55,549 nucleotides of DNA from Haloarcula argentinensis DSM 12282 (GCA_000336895.1 AOLX01000010.1:1-55549), one strand, 5' to 3'; positions 7,430-15,772 are shown, numbered from the stretch's first letter. The notes: generated by a model from the sequence alone, not told the origin. A program made the numbers and translations.

Positions 7430-9592
7430 TTAGTGTTCCTCCTGGGAAGTTGAGTCGCCGGCATCGGTTTCGTCTCGGTTCCACGGATGGTCGTTCATCC
7501 CGTACGTCACGCCGAGGGCGTAGTAGAAGCGGAGATCGTCGGTTTCGATCTCCCACTCTTCCGGATCGGGATTGAGGATCGTATCACGAAGCCGGTCGAC
7601 TATGTGATCAGCCTTCGTTCCAGGGTAGTTCCCCTGCTGTTTCTTCTCCTGACGCGTGTAGGTCAGCGTCTTAGCGACGGTTTCCTGTGTGACCTTCTTG
7701 ATCCGTGAGCGGGTGATCGACTTGACCGGGTACTGATCGACAAGCGTTGTCGACCGATCCTCGCTGTACTCCTGATAGCTACCGATGTCGCCGACGAGCG
7801 CGCCAAGCAGGAACGCCCCACGGCGTTGACTCGTTACGGAGTCCGGATCGTCGTCGTGGCTGGGTGACAGTGCAGGTGTTTCGTTGATGAACGATTCGAG
7901 CTTCGGTGCGGCGGGATGGCCCCCGTCCGCGATTGTGATCTCGTCTAGTGATGGCATGCTTTTCGTGTCATAGCTTGGTTGCTGTGTAATCTGGTCTTTT
8001 TGAGGGTCGGTCGTCTGCAGTAGCCTGAGGTCCTCATCCGCAAGCACGCAGAGTTGAGCGAACTGACTGGCAACGAGGAACGAGGGGAACCCTTCGTGCT
8101 CGCTATCATCGGTCTGATCGTCAATAATCCGGGTCACGTACTCTTCGAGTAACACATCGACGGCTATCGCTTCGCCACTCAGCACGCTGATGAGAGCTTC
8201 GATTCGCGGGTCGTCAGCATCAGCGTCGTCATCATCGCGTTCGGCGAAAGTCTGTCTGAAATACCAGCCAGTCGAGACCGCGTGCAACTGCTCGTCGTTT
8301 GTTTCGAGCAGCCCCCAATTCTGGTTAGTTGGAAGTGGTGCTGTCCAATCGTCGTAGTGGTCTCTATTGAACGCCGAGACGGTTTGGACGAACTCGTTGT
8401 GTGTGATTGCAAGTTGCTTCGGAAAGTGGAGCCGGCCGTTCAGCGTCTCGCCGAATACATCGTATCGAGACATCTGATGCGGCATCACAGCCGAGACATA
8501 GAATCGGAAATCCTGCTCTTCGATGGTCTTTCGACGTTCCTCATCATACGCGTTTTCGATTGGTGTCGTCTCTTCGTCGTCGACAGTCCGATAGAGTAAT
8601 TCGTATAATCGATGCACCTTCTCAGGAGCCAATCGACCGAATACGTATGGCAGGTAATATACCTTCGCGCCAAACGTTCGATAGGTACAGGCCTCGACGA
8701 AGGTGTCGGCGTTCATTACCGTGATCGCGGCATCCTCGGAAATTGGATGTGACCGCCACGCTTCTTCAATATCGAGTCCAGGGAACTTCTCAAGCTGCTT
8801 GCCGAGAAAGTAATTCTGCGGGTCTTCTGATGTACCGACGGTTCGAGCTGGCGAGCCTGTGACGAGGTCGGTCGCGTTTCCGGACGAGTCATCTGCCTTG
8901 TTTTTGGTAACGAGTTTCGAGAGTTTCCGCTGCCGCATGGCCTCACGGAACACGTCTATGTCACCAGGCCACTGGTATTCCCCGTCAGGCTCAGTCTTCA
9001 CCTGCACTGTCAGCAGCGCAGTTGTCGACTCGCCGCCCAATTTTCGCGTGAGCGTTTCTGCAATTGTTTCCAAGGCGGTCTCGTTTTCACTGAGTTCGGC
9101 AAGTCGTTCGATGATCCAGCCGTCAGGATGTTCGTCAGCTGCTTCAGTGACCACCTCGTCAGTGGCCCACTTTGTCAGCCGTTCTTTCGCATAGCGAGCT
9201 AGCTTTTCTGGACCGCTGTTCCGCCCGGCTTGATGCGTCACGCTGTGATCGATTCCGCGAGCGGCCGGATACTTACAGTGGCCGACCTGCTGGATCAGAT
9301 CGTCAGTGTACCTCGTCACCTGTACCGGGCCAAGATCGTCGTCAGCTAGCCGTGGCGCATCACCGGATACATCGATTCGGACAACAATCAGGCTGTCATC
9401 GGTATCGACGAGATCTCCAGCGGCGTCAGGGGTAAGATACGGGGCGTACTCACCGCCACCCGTCGTGGCGAGTGTGTAGAGTTTCCCATACAGGTATTGG
9501 AGATCACGGAGAGATCCGATTGGCGAATCCGGAAGCTCAGATTCCAGTACATCGGCCGAATACTCCTCTTGGAACGCTTCAGGTGAAAGCAT
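7430..9592 (-). CDS. cas8b: Cas8b (Csh1-type), Cascade large subunit
   Basis: 720 residues from MLSPEAFQEEYSADV. This start overlaps the cas6 3' end by 14 bases; an earlier start inside cas6 is possible but less likely. Length and position match the haloarchaeal Cas8b that recognises the PAM and helps recruit Cas3. Conserved-looking segments include FLGKQLEKFPGLDIEEAW and the C-terminal LGALVGDIGSYQ. Because it overlaps cas6, there is no room for the CreTA toxin-antitoxin RNA pair known between cas6 and cas8b in Haloarcula hispanica. Confidence 0.94.
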   Translation of the reverse strand: MLSPEAFQEEYSADVLESELPDSPIGSLRDLQYLYGKLYTLATTGGGEYAPYLTPDAAGDLVDTDDSLIVVRIDVSGDAPRLADDDLGPVQVTRYTDDLIQQVGHCKYPAARGIDHSVTHQAGRNSGPEKLARYAKERLTKWATDEVVTEAADEHPDGWIIERLAELSENETALETIAETLTRKLGGESTTALLTVQVKTEPDGEYQWPGDIDVFREAMRQRKLSKLVTKNKADDSSGNATDLVTGSPARTVGTSEDPQNYFLGKQLEKFPGLDIEEAWRSHPISEDAAITVMNADTFVEACTYRTFGAKVYYLPYVFGRLAPEKVHRLYELLYRTVDDEETTPIENAYDEERRKTIEEQDFRFYVSAVMPHQMSRYDVFGETLNGRLHFPKQLAITHNEFVQTVSAFNRDHYDDWTAPLPTNQNWGLLETNDEQLHAVSTGWYFRQTFAERDDDDADADDPRIEALISVLSGEAIAVDVLLEEYVTRIIDDQTDDSEHEGFPSFLVASQFAQLCVLADEDLRLLQTTDPQKDQITQQPSYDTKSMPSLDEITIADGGHPAAPKLESFINETPALSPSHDDDPDSVTSQRRGAFLLGALVGDIGSYQEYSEDRSTTLVDQYPVKSITRSRIKKVTQETVAKTLTYTRQEKKQQGNYPGTKADHIVDRLRDTILNPDPEEWEIETDDLRFYYALGVTYGMNDHPWNRDETDAGDSTSQEEH

Positions 9593-10385
9593 CGCTACTC
9601 TCCAATTCGCTCTCACCCGGTCGGGTTTTGTCAGTGATATTCACGAACCCGAGGCCCAACGAGTTCCGTTCGCCGAGCCCACAATCTAACGCGAGGTTGA
9701 GATGCCGTCGATGGTGGTCGTCCCGAACAGTATACTCGAACTTCCACTTGCTCAGGACGTAAGTCATCTCTTGTCCCTCGGTGACGGTCACCGGAACTGC
9801 GAACGTCTTGATCAGTTCGTAGCCGTCGAACAGGTCACCGTCGATATCGCTCGGCCCGGGCAGGTGGTCGTGGGCAAAACGGTCGTGTTTCTGATCGAGG
9901 TTGTCCTCTAACTGCTTCCGAAGGGGTTCCATCGAATGCTCTGGCCGCCAGAAGACGGCGGTGTCACCGCCGGGATGGTCGATACCGTATTCCTCGCATC
10001 GCCACGGTGGAATCCGAACTAGGAGTCCGGTCCCGGTTTCGATCGTCCCGCGTGTACCAGGTTCGCCGACATCAGGGGCGAGAGACGTGACATCGTTGAC
10101 GTGAAACGGCATTTCGCCGATATTCAACTCTGGGTTCTCTAGCAAGTCAGCAGCGACCTGTGCCAGTAGCTCTTCTTCCGGCGAGGCGACTAACAGCTTC
10201 CGATCATCACCTGCATCCATATCATGGGGAGGAAATGGGTTGGAGTAAGCGAACCCCGGTGGTTCGCCGTCGTCGTGGCGTTGGTCGTACTTGGTATCCT
10301 CAAGCCCGTCCCAGAGCCGGCCACGGAGTTTGTGGTGATAATCATTCTGATAAGCTGCATCCGTGCGTGCCGACAAATGAGCCAT
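9579..10385 (-). CDS. cas6: Cas6, crRNA-processing endonuclease
   Basis: 268 residues from MAHLSARTDAAYQ, with a GTG start three codons further upstream. The C-terminal glycine-rich loop GLGERNSLGLGFVN is the RAMP Cas6 signature that grips the repeat, and an early histidine pair (YHHKLRGRLWDGL) is a candidate for the catalytic residue. Cas6 cleaves the array transcript and leaves the 8-nt 5' handle. It is the first gene of the cas operon. The 190 bases upstream are AT-rich and hold the likely operon promoter. Confidence 0.94.
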   Translation of the reverse strand: MAHLSARTDAAYQNDYHHKLRGRLWDGLEDTKYDQRHDDGEPPGFAYSNPFPPHDMDAGDDRKLLVASPEEELLAQVAADLLENPELNIGEMPFHVNDVTSLAPDVGEPGTRGTIETGTGLLVRIPPWRCEEYGIDHPGGDTAVFWRPEHSMEPLRKQLEDNLDQKHDRFAHDHLPGPSDIDGDLFDGYELIKTFAVPVTVTEGQEMTYVLSKWKFEYTVRDDHHRRHLNLALDCGLGERNSLGLGFVNITDKTRPGESELESSDAFT

Positions 10386-10573
10386 CACACGCACTTGGGT
10401 GACTCACCTCTACCAATCATACAATCTATTGCATTTATCGACAGATTAAAAAATGTAGGTGGTAATTAAAATCGAAATTACAGTACTGAATTTATCAATC
10501 TTTGTCTACTAGTCGTGATTATCGCGCAAGTTGAAAAGAAGAGCAGCGATGAATCACCGGACCTCGCTTGATT
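10386..10573. promoter_or_regulatory. AT-rich region upstream of the cas operon
   Basis: This non-coding stretch lies between cas6 and a transposase relic. On the minus strand it contains AT-rich runs (TTTTTTAATC near 10450, TTAATTACC near 10465) that could serve as TATA elements for cas6. No CRISPR-repeat-like sequence is convincing here. Confidence 0.4.
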
Positions 10574-10740
10574 TCACGGTTTCAGCGAATGCTTGATGTT
10601 ATAAACGACGCACATCAAGACGAGTTCACGAAGCTCACCGTATCCAAGTTCGCGCGCGCACGGTGCTGCCGAGCGTACGCTTGGTCGTTGAAAAACGGCT
10701 CATGCATCGCTTGTTGACAGTATCGACCACACATGGTGTG
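10574..10740 (-). pseudogene. IS5-type transposase C-terminal relic
   Basis: Two minus-strand frames carry the end of a haloarchaeal IS5-like transposase. One frame reads KRTLGSTVRARTWIR. After a frameshift another reads GELRELVLMCVVYNIK and ends HSLKP at a stop at 10574-10576. The typical full-length tail is a continuous KR-LG-AVRAR-W-FRELVLMC-VYNIK, so this copy is broken and only the last 50 or so codons remain. No intact terminal repeats were found. It sits immediately upstream of the cas operon. Confidence 0.75.
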
Positions 10741-10881
10741 TAACCTCTGATTGTGGTTACCAGTCATCTATTGTCCTTCTGAACGCTATTTGTTACACTG
10801 ATAATTCCCCTAAAAAACTCGGTAGACGTATCAATTGAACGGAAGAGACAAGATTATCTGATGTACAGTTGACGGGACTAT

Positions 10882-11097
10882 ATGAGCAAACGGAACCTCA
10901 TCGAGGAAATAGAGGCACGAATAGAATACATTCCTAAGCGTAAGATAATTCTTGGATTAATACTCCTAATACCACCAATTAGTATACTTGGGATGGGACT
11001 TTTCACCTACGAATTATATCAGGCAGGAAAGAAACTACAAGAAGAGGAAACTGGAACTCCATCGGTAGCAGAATCCGACTTTGATACTGATGGATAG
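10882..11097 (+). CDS. Small membrane protein, unknown function
   Basis: 71 residues. A basic N-terminus (MSKRNLIEEIEARIEYIPKR) is followed by one long hydrophobic helix (KIILGLILLIPPISILGMGL) and an acidic tail. The gene is noticeably more AT-rich than the cas operon, which suggests a separate origin. It ends just before a MITE-like element. I recognise no family; the single-helix layout with a cytoplasmic basic end is all that can be said. Confidence 0.55.
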   Translation: MSKRNLIEEIEARIEYIPKRKIILGLILLIPPISILGMGLFTYELYQAGKKLQEEETGTPSVAESDFDTDG

Positions 11098-11100
11098 TTT

Positions 11101-11227
11101 TGCTCTGTTGAATAGCGCTGGTTGGCTATCCCAGTTGAATCTGAGTCTGCTCGTGAGTGGGTGAGCCGCGTAATCTCAGAACTGAAGACGCTCAACCCTC
11201 GCTTAGGGGGCGCTATTCAACAGAGCA
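11101..11227. mobile_element. 127-bp MITE-like element, copy 1
   Basis: Terminal inverted repeats TGCTCTGTTGAATAGCGC (11101-11118) and its exact complement GCGCTATTCAACAGAGCA (11210-11227) enclose a non-coding core. The ends resemble those of haloarchaeal IS elements, so it could be moved in trans. A second element of the same length and similar ends lies at 29052-29178. No clear target-site duplication was found. Confidence 0.8.
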
Positions 11228-11450
11228 GAGTGATTCTATTCAGTAACCTCTGCCGAGAGTCAGTCGGCGTTTGAGGAACTCCAACCAGCACCGAGACCGT
11301 CGCTAAATACCTGCTTGGTCTCTGCGGTTCGGTCGGAATCCGAAGGTCGCGTGGGTCGTCCTCGATGGCCTGCATCAGCTCATCAGTGGTCAGTTGCTTC
11401 CCCTCGCTCAGGTCCCCGTCTGTCGCCTCGGGCCGGAGGATGTTCGCCAC
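11217..11450 (-). pseudogene. 5' fragment of an unknown gene cut by the MITE
   Basis: Starting from a GTG, the frame reads MANILRPEATDGDLSEGK, then DELMQAIEDDPRDLRIPTE and RYLATVSVLVG, acidic and protein-like. The last codons run into the terminal repeat of the 11101-11227 element and stop there, so the original 3' end is lost. I do not recognise the family. Confidence 0.5.
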
Positions 11451-11567
11451 TGTTCAGTTGTTGAAGAGATAGCCGCGAAGCTGACGTAGAACGTCCACAT
11501 CTCCGATTTGGGCGACTCCGGTTTAGCCAAGAAATCATGCTTGATCTTCCGAGTATGTCCCACTCTC

Positions 11568-11790
11568 ATCAACAAGTGTTGGTTAGTGAGTCCCCACTCC
11601 GGAAGTCCAAGGGGAGGTTACGTACCAGTCGCTCGTCAGCTATGAATACACACTCGCCCCGTCGTGGGACCTGCCTCTAACAGGCCTCGGCGCGGGGTCG
11701 CGGTCAGTCAGCGGATGGAATTAGAAACCACCGCAACCCATGCAAAGTACGCACGCAACTCAGCAAAAAAGTAGAGGTATCGCTGTCTCG
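11568..11790. repeat. Left part of duplicated unit A (non-coding flank)
   Basis: From GTTGGTTAG at about 11571 the sequence parallels 32066-32273. Both copies share CTCGTCAGCTA, then a palindromic segment around CAGGCC, the string GGGGTCGCGGTCAGTCAGCGG, and CCACCGCAACCCATGCAAAG (ACACATG in the other copy). It lies 3' of the two minus-strand genes of the unit. In the second copy GGGCCTG-CCACTAA-CAGGCCC forms a perfect 7-bp stem; in this copy the stem is weaker. Confidence 0.65.
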
Positions 11791-11791
11791 C

Positions 11792-12055
11792 TCAGGCCGT
11801 TGCCACGACGTGCTGATGGTCGGCTTGGGCGGGCGTCGGCTGGAGTGTCAGCCCGGCCAGCGCCAGCTCCCGAAGGACTTCAGGGGGAACGCCTTCGGTG
11901 TCTCGAAGCACGGCGTCGAGCGTCCACGCGTCGTGTTCCGAGCGCACGGGTGGCGTTGTCTCGACCAGCACAGTCGGAACGGCCTCCCGGAGCGCACGGG
12001 CAGCACGCTTCACGCGCTGGCGGTTCTCGACTGTACAGCGAACGGTCTTGCTCAT
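11792..12055 (-). CDS. Conserved small haloarchaeal protein, unit A gene 2
   Basis: 87 residues starting MSKTVRCTVENRQRVKRAAR, with RSEHDAWTLDAVLRDTEGVP in the middle and LQPTPAQADHQHVV near the end. Its paralogue at 32274-32537 is the same length and about 85 percent identical by eye, and a 43-residue truncated relative lies at 27327-27458. The ATG overlaps the stop of the gene upstream (ATGA), so the two are co-translated. Function unknown. Confidence 0.75.
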   Translation of the reverse strand: MSKTVRCTVENRQRVKRAARALREAVPTVLVETTPPVRSEHDAWTLDAVLRDTEGVPPEVLRELALAGLTLQPTPAQADHQHVVATA

Positions 12056-12396
12056 GCGTCCAGCCCCCGAACCAGATCGTCGACGAGCAAGCCGCCGACG
12101 CGCGGGCCGACGGACCAGCCGCGCTCGTCTTTCGTGTACTCGCACCACTGTGTGAGTGTTTCAAACGGCGTCTCGGCGAGTGCGACTTTCTCGGCGTCGT
12201 CGTCGGTCGCAACGACGGCCACGGCGAACTCATAGCTGTCCCAGTAGTGGACTGCGCCTCCGCCGTCGACGCCCAAGAACAGCGGACGGCCCTGGGTGAG
12301 CAGTTCGTGAGCAGGACGGTCAGTACAAAGCGGATATTTATTAGCGCTGTTACGACGAAAACCGAGTGTCAAGAAGATATTTATTCTGTGGACCAC
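12052..12396 (-). CDS. Conserved small haloarchaeal protein, unit A gene 1
   Basis: Up to 114 residues. The core RPLFLGVDGGGAVHYWDSYE, VALAETPFETLTQWCEYTKD and the tail LLVDDLVRGLDA match the paralogue at 32534-32863 closely. The N-terminus does not: here it reads MVHRINIFLTLGFRRNSANK, whereas the other copy starts MSKSASPTSKSVGTTD. The homology break lies near 12325, so this copy has probably lost its original 5' end and promoter. The chosen start is the only in-frame option. Confidence 0.6.
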   Translation of the reverse strand: MVHRINIFLTLGFRRNSANKYPLCTDRPAHELLTQGRPLFLGVDGGGAVHYWDSYEFAVAVVATDDDAEKVALAETPFETLTQWCEYTKDERGWSVGPRVGGLLVDDLVRGLDA

Positions 12397-12407
12397 CCAC
12401 CGCTATT

Positions 12408-12629
12408 ATGACTTCTAGAAGTGGATCTTGGTTCCACGGCTACGTATCATGGTATCTTCGAGGTGTTATTTGGTTCGTACAAACTGCCGTCGTGGGGGCG
12501 GTTTTGCTAGTCATTCTCGGTACGGAAGGATTACTCGGAACAGTTGGGACTGTTTTGGCTGGACTTCTCACCGCACTCCTCCTTTTCAGACAGGTAGATC
12601 TGCACATTCAACAGGAGATGAAAAACTGA
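12408..12629 (+). CDS. Small two-helix membrane protein
   Basis: 73 residues from MTSRSGSWFHGYVS. Two hydrophobic segments (VIWFVQTAVVGAVLLVILG and LLGTVGTVLAGLLTALLLF) are followed by a short polar tail. A TATA-like ATATTTATT lies about 26 bases before the ATG, which suggests a leaderless transcript and supports this start over upstream codons. No family is recognised. Confidence 0.6.
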   Translation: MTSRSGSWFHGYVSWYLRGVIWFVQTAVVGAVLLVILGTEGLLGTVGTVLAGLLTALLLFRQVDLHIQQEMKN

Positions 12630-12717
12630 GCTTACCGACACCGCGGTCCATATGTCTGTGTGCTGAGCGTTAATCTCAGTAAGTTGAAACCCACTCCTAT
12701 CTAGCAAACGCACTGAC

Positions 12718-12985
12718 CGTGCTTGAAGCGGGTATTCCCGTTACTGAACTGTCGACACAAGCCCAGAGTGGCGGCGACCTTTCTGGAACGACTCGACCCA
12801 GGCGAGGCACAGGCCGTAGCCGTTGCAGAGACCGTCGATGGGACCGTCATCACTGACGACGGCGATGCTCGCACAACCGCGACCCAACGAGACATCAGGT
12901 TACCCGGATCGATCGGCCTCCTCGTCCGTTTTGTCGAGAGCACTCTGATTTCTGCGGCGAGTGCAGATACGCATCTCAAACGCTA
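12718..12985 (+). pseudogene. Relic of a DUF3368-type PIN toxin
   Basis: The frame FLERLDPGEAQAVAVAET, TVITDDGDARTTA and LPGSIGLLVRFVE matches the second half of DUF3368 PIN nucleases (LxxGEAxAIxLA, then DDxxAR, then GxIGxLL). Compare the intact gene at 53129-53620. The N-terminal half with the first catalytic Asp is missing, and the preceding part seems to continue in another frame. It is a decayed toxin with no antitoxin beside it. Confidence 0.65.
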
Positions 12986-13086
12986 GATCGATGAAGCTGG
13001 GTTCCACTCGCCAGCCCGCGAGTTTGAGTTCCGGACTGAGACGTTTTCGTTCCAGTCAACCCAGAACGACGACGCCAGCCAATAGT

Positions 13087-13938
13087 CTAATCCGCTGTGG
13101 ACTGGTGTTGCTGGACACGCTCAGCAACGGCAGACTGGAACGCGGATAGCGAGGCGACAAACTCGCCATCCACGAACAGATCCACATATGCCTCGCGGGC
13201 CACATTGGCGACGAGCCGGTCACGTATTGTGTCGACAGTCACCGAGTGTCCATCTGCCTGCAGCTCAGCAACCGTCTGCTCGATTCGCTTGTCAGTCGCA
13301 TACTCCGCTGCTAAATCCACCGCTGCCTGTGGTTCGGGAGCAGTCACTGTGTTTTGTTCTCGACACCATTCGGCGGCACGCCCACCGGATTTGTCTCGGA
13401 TCAGCACACCAGCGGCGTGCCCCTCTCGCCACTCTGACTCAGGGAATCCAACTTGGTCTTCATACCGAGCGAAATCAGCGTGTACAGCGGCCAGCTCCTT
13501 TTCAATGGCTGGTAGCGTCGGCAACCCCAACTGCTTGAATACGCCAGCCGCCGCATCCGGCGGGAGAAACTGGTCCTTACGATCGGACCAGATGTCGACG
13601 CCGACGAACGCCGGGACTGTGTGCCAGTCGTACTCGACCCCCTTATTTCGGGTGGCAATCCCGCAAAACGTCACATCACTTGGGTCGTCCGTCGACGCTG
13701 CAAGTGCGTCACGGTCCAGTCGCTCGTTGATTAGTTCGGCTGCCAGACGGAACTGCGGTGGGACAGTGGCGGGTGTGTCGAAAGATTGCTGGGCTGTAGC
13801 GAACGTGACCAGCCCCGACGCCGTCACTTGAAACCGGAACTTCCCACCGGTGGGGAGTTCTTGCACCCAGACGTGTCCAGAGAACTCAACCTCGTCAAGT
13901 GCGGGCGTCTCGGGACACTGCTTCACGTTGCAACCCAC
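13087..13938 (-). CDS. RNA-ligase-like nucleotidyltransferase with atypical motif I
   Basis: 283 residues from a GTG start. The order HVWVQELPTGGKFRFQV, then FCGIATRNKGVEYDWHTVPAF, VGVDIWSDRKDQFLPPDAAA and AAGVLIRDKSGGRA follows the haloarchaeal RNA-ligase-like family (nucleotidyltransferase motifs I, III and IV). In normal members motif I is EKxDG with the adenylated lysine. Here that position reads ELPTGGK, so the lysine is missing or displaced by several residues. It may be an inactive or altered ligase. It is monocistronic, flanked by relics. Confidence 0.6.
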   Translation of the reverse strand: MGCNVKQCPETPALDEVEFSGHVWVQELPTGGKFRFQVTASGLVTFATAQQSFDTPATVPPQFRLAAELINERLDRDALAASTDDPSDVTFCGIATRNKGVEYDWHTVPAFVGVDIWSDRKDQFLPPDAAAGVFKQLGLPTLPAIEKELAAVHADFARYEDQVGFPESEWREGHAAGVLIRDKSGGRAAEWCREQNTVTAPEPQAAVDLAAEYATDKRIEQTVAELQADGHSVTVDTIRDRLVANVAREAYVDLFVDGEFVASLSAFQSAVAERVQQHQSTAD

Positions 13939-14071
13939 ACAGGCTACGATAGTAAAGGAGGTGGGCTACTCCGATGCAATTGGACGCCCTGCGGTTCTCC
14001 GCGTCCAGTAGTGGTCTCCTATAGGACTGTCCGTGAGGTCGGCCAGAGGGCAGTACTGCTCAACTCTGGAA

Positions 14072-14333
14072 TTACACCAGTGAGCGGTTCTCTCCGCTCG
14101 CAACTGTCTCATCAAGACGCACGTAGCGATACATGTTGAGTGAGTTGTCGAGGCTCGCCTCGATAACCTGCCTCTGACTGTCGGCTAACTCCGCAATTGG
14201 AACGAGGGTCAGTGGATGCTGTGTCAGGAAGTATCCGCTCGCCATGCCATCGAGCGTGACCCTCAATACTGACCCCGATTCCTGTATCGTGGATTCGAAC
14301 ACTGAGCGAGCAGCCTGATATCGAAGCCTATGC
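14072..14333 (-). pseudogene. C-terminal gene fragment, unknown
   Basis: The frame ending at 14072 reads like protein for about 85 residues (RSVFESTIQESGSVLRVT, LTLVPIAELADSQRQVIEAS, LNMYRYVRLDETV) but has no sensible start codon or promoter. The longer open frame upstream is antisense to another ORF and compositionally odd. I treat it as a 5'-truncated gene. Confidence 0.35.
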
Positions 14334-14433
14334 AATCGGCAATCAGACCTAATGCTGGGATGTGCAACGCTCAAACGTACTTTTGAGCGTTCGTTGTTGT
14401 TTAATACTTCCTGCTCATGATTAGCTACGAGCC

Positions 14434-14652
14434 ATGAATCTGCTTCAAGGACTCTATCCCTATGTCTTAGCTGCGATGAACCTGGGTATCGGCTGGCTGT
14501 CCGTTGCAATCCTTGAGTTTCAGTTCGGTGTTCTCTTCGTTGGGATCGGCGTGCTCGTCTTCGGCGCCGTTGTCGGGCGAACGGTGGAGCGATTCGCGTG
14601 CCGGCCATCACTCCGTCGACTGGTTTCTGCCTGTCCCAAGTTCTGGGCGTAG
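14434..14652 (+). CDS. Small two-helix membrane protein
   Basis: 72 residues, MNLLQGLYPYVLAAMNLGIG then WLSVAILEFQFGVLFVGIGV and LVFGAVVGRTVERF, giving two hydrophobic helices and a basic tail. A TTTAATA run about 33 bases upstream could be its TATA element. No homologue recognised. Antisense reading through this stretch is not protein-like. Confidence 0.5.
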   Translation: MNLLQGLYPYVLAAMNLGIGWLSVAILEFQFGVLFVGIGVLVFGAVVGRTVERFACRPSLRRLVSACPKFWA

Positions 14653-14803
14653 CACCCGCCAGAGGATACATGGACGGAGGAGACTGGTGGCCGGGCGCTC
14701 CAGCCAAAGACCCGCAGAAACGCCTCAGTCAACTCCCCGTTGTCGTGAGACCTGCTGACGAGCCGGTCCGCATACCTATTGAGCAGGTCGGTCCCGAGCG
14801 GTG

Positions 14804-14847
14804 GCTAACCAACACAGTAGCGCGAATATCACCGACTGTTGGTTAGC
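14804..14847. repeat. 44-bp inverted-repeat element, copy 1
   Basis: GCTAACCAAC (14804-14813) and its complement GTTGGTTAGC (14838-14847) enclose 24 bases. A related element is at 32033-32074, and a half-site GTTGGTTAG starts unit A near 11571. The right arm abuts the 3' flank of a radical-SAM fragment. It may be a tiny transposable element, a recombination site or a terminator. Confidence 0.7.
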
Positions 14848-14912
14848 TGTGCACAAAACCGGACCAGTTCCTGAAGAGTGGCTGTGGGTGTCTCCCGGCA
14901 ATCGGCTGGCTA

Positions 14913-15570
14913 TTAAAGGAGATGCTGTATAGACTCACTGTCCCGGGCCAACTCCGACTGCTCTGGCGAGGCGTCTGTATCGCGCTCGGAGAACGACTCA
15001 GGTGAGACAGCCTGTTGCATTGCCTTGAGCTTCGACCGAAGTTGGCCGTTCGCCGAACGCACCAGCTCATCATCTGGCCAGGAATGCACTTCGAGCCCGT
15101 CGAAGCGCGTCGCAACTTGCTGAACCGTGTTCAACTGTTCGAGGGCGTATTCGACCCAGTACTGGTGGCTGTCCTGCATCTGCTGCAGTTCGTCGACAAC
15201 GTCGTCGTAGCCGGCTTCCTTGGCTGCAGTGAGACACTGCTGGAAGTTCGCGCCGCGGGGATTGATTGGCTCGTGGAAGACAACAACCTCACCGAGCGCT
15301 CTGAAGTAGCTGAGTAGCTCGTGAAAGTCGTCTTCGTCCATCGTCGGGTATGTGGGCGACATCGAGACGAACACCGACACACCGGCCTGCTGGAGCGTAT
15401 CCAGCGCCTGCCAGCGAGTCATCGGTGGTGGGGCATTCGGTTCCATCGCTCTCACCAGCGTGGCGTCGAAGGATGGAATCGACGAGCCGACGGTAATCCT
15501 GTCGCCGGCAGCCTGGAAAAGATCGAGATCCCGGGTCACAGCGAGGCTGCGTGTGAGGATACCGCTGTCG
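14913..15570 (-). pseudogene. Truncated spore-photolyase-like radical SAM protein, copy 1
   Basis: About 208 residues remain from TRDLDLFQAAGDRITVGSSI through RAMEPNAPPPMTRWQALDTL and VSMSPTYPTMDEDDFHELLS to a C-terminal helix. These are the second half of the SPL-like radical SAM family. The frame upstream (ILTRSLAVTRDLD) is still recognisable to about 15570, then homology stops. The N-terminal CxxxCxxC iron-sulfur motif is absent, so it cannot act as a radical SAM enzyme. Copies 2-4 lie at 18819, 20279 and 25690. Confidence 0.7.
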
Positions 15571-15772
15571 AGGGCTGGAGAATAATGATTTGCAAGCCGG
15601 ACGCATCGGCGCTAATCGACAGCAGGAGCGTCATCATGCCCGCGAGAGCAACGATGCCACCAATCCGCAGTATGTTCCCTGAAATTGCTCGTCCTTCTTC
15701 ACACACGCGAGCCAGCCAGTAGAAGGACAACTGCAAGAAGGATGATCAGTAGACCGCGCGACTTGGACATGA
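15571..15772 (-). pseudogene. Possible broken small membrane gene
   Basis: From an ATG at 15772 a frame reads MSKSRGLLIILLAVVLLLAG and stops after 23 residues. In a neighbouring frame a second hydrophobic run follows (GGIVALAGMMTLLLSISADA). One frameshift would join the two helices. It lies directly upstream of the truncated radical SAM fragment. This is weakly supported. Confidence 0.25.

Noticed and set aside
10575..10600. GTTTCAGCGAATGCTTG resembles the 5' half of the CRISPR repeat (GTTTCAGACGAACCCTTG), so it might be a CreA-like RNA
   Set aside because: The same bases encode the conserved transposase tail (VYNIKHSLKP) on the minus strand, and the 3' half of the repeat is absent, so the likeness is probably accidental.
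11095..11235. Target-site duplication around the first MITE-like element
   Set aside because: The bases next to the two ends (AGTTT and GAGTG) do not match.
11792..12411. Plus-strand frames opposite the duplicated-unit genes
   Set aside because: The minus-strand proteins are conserved between copies in sequence and length, while the plus-strand translations are Arg/Ser-rich and diverge.
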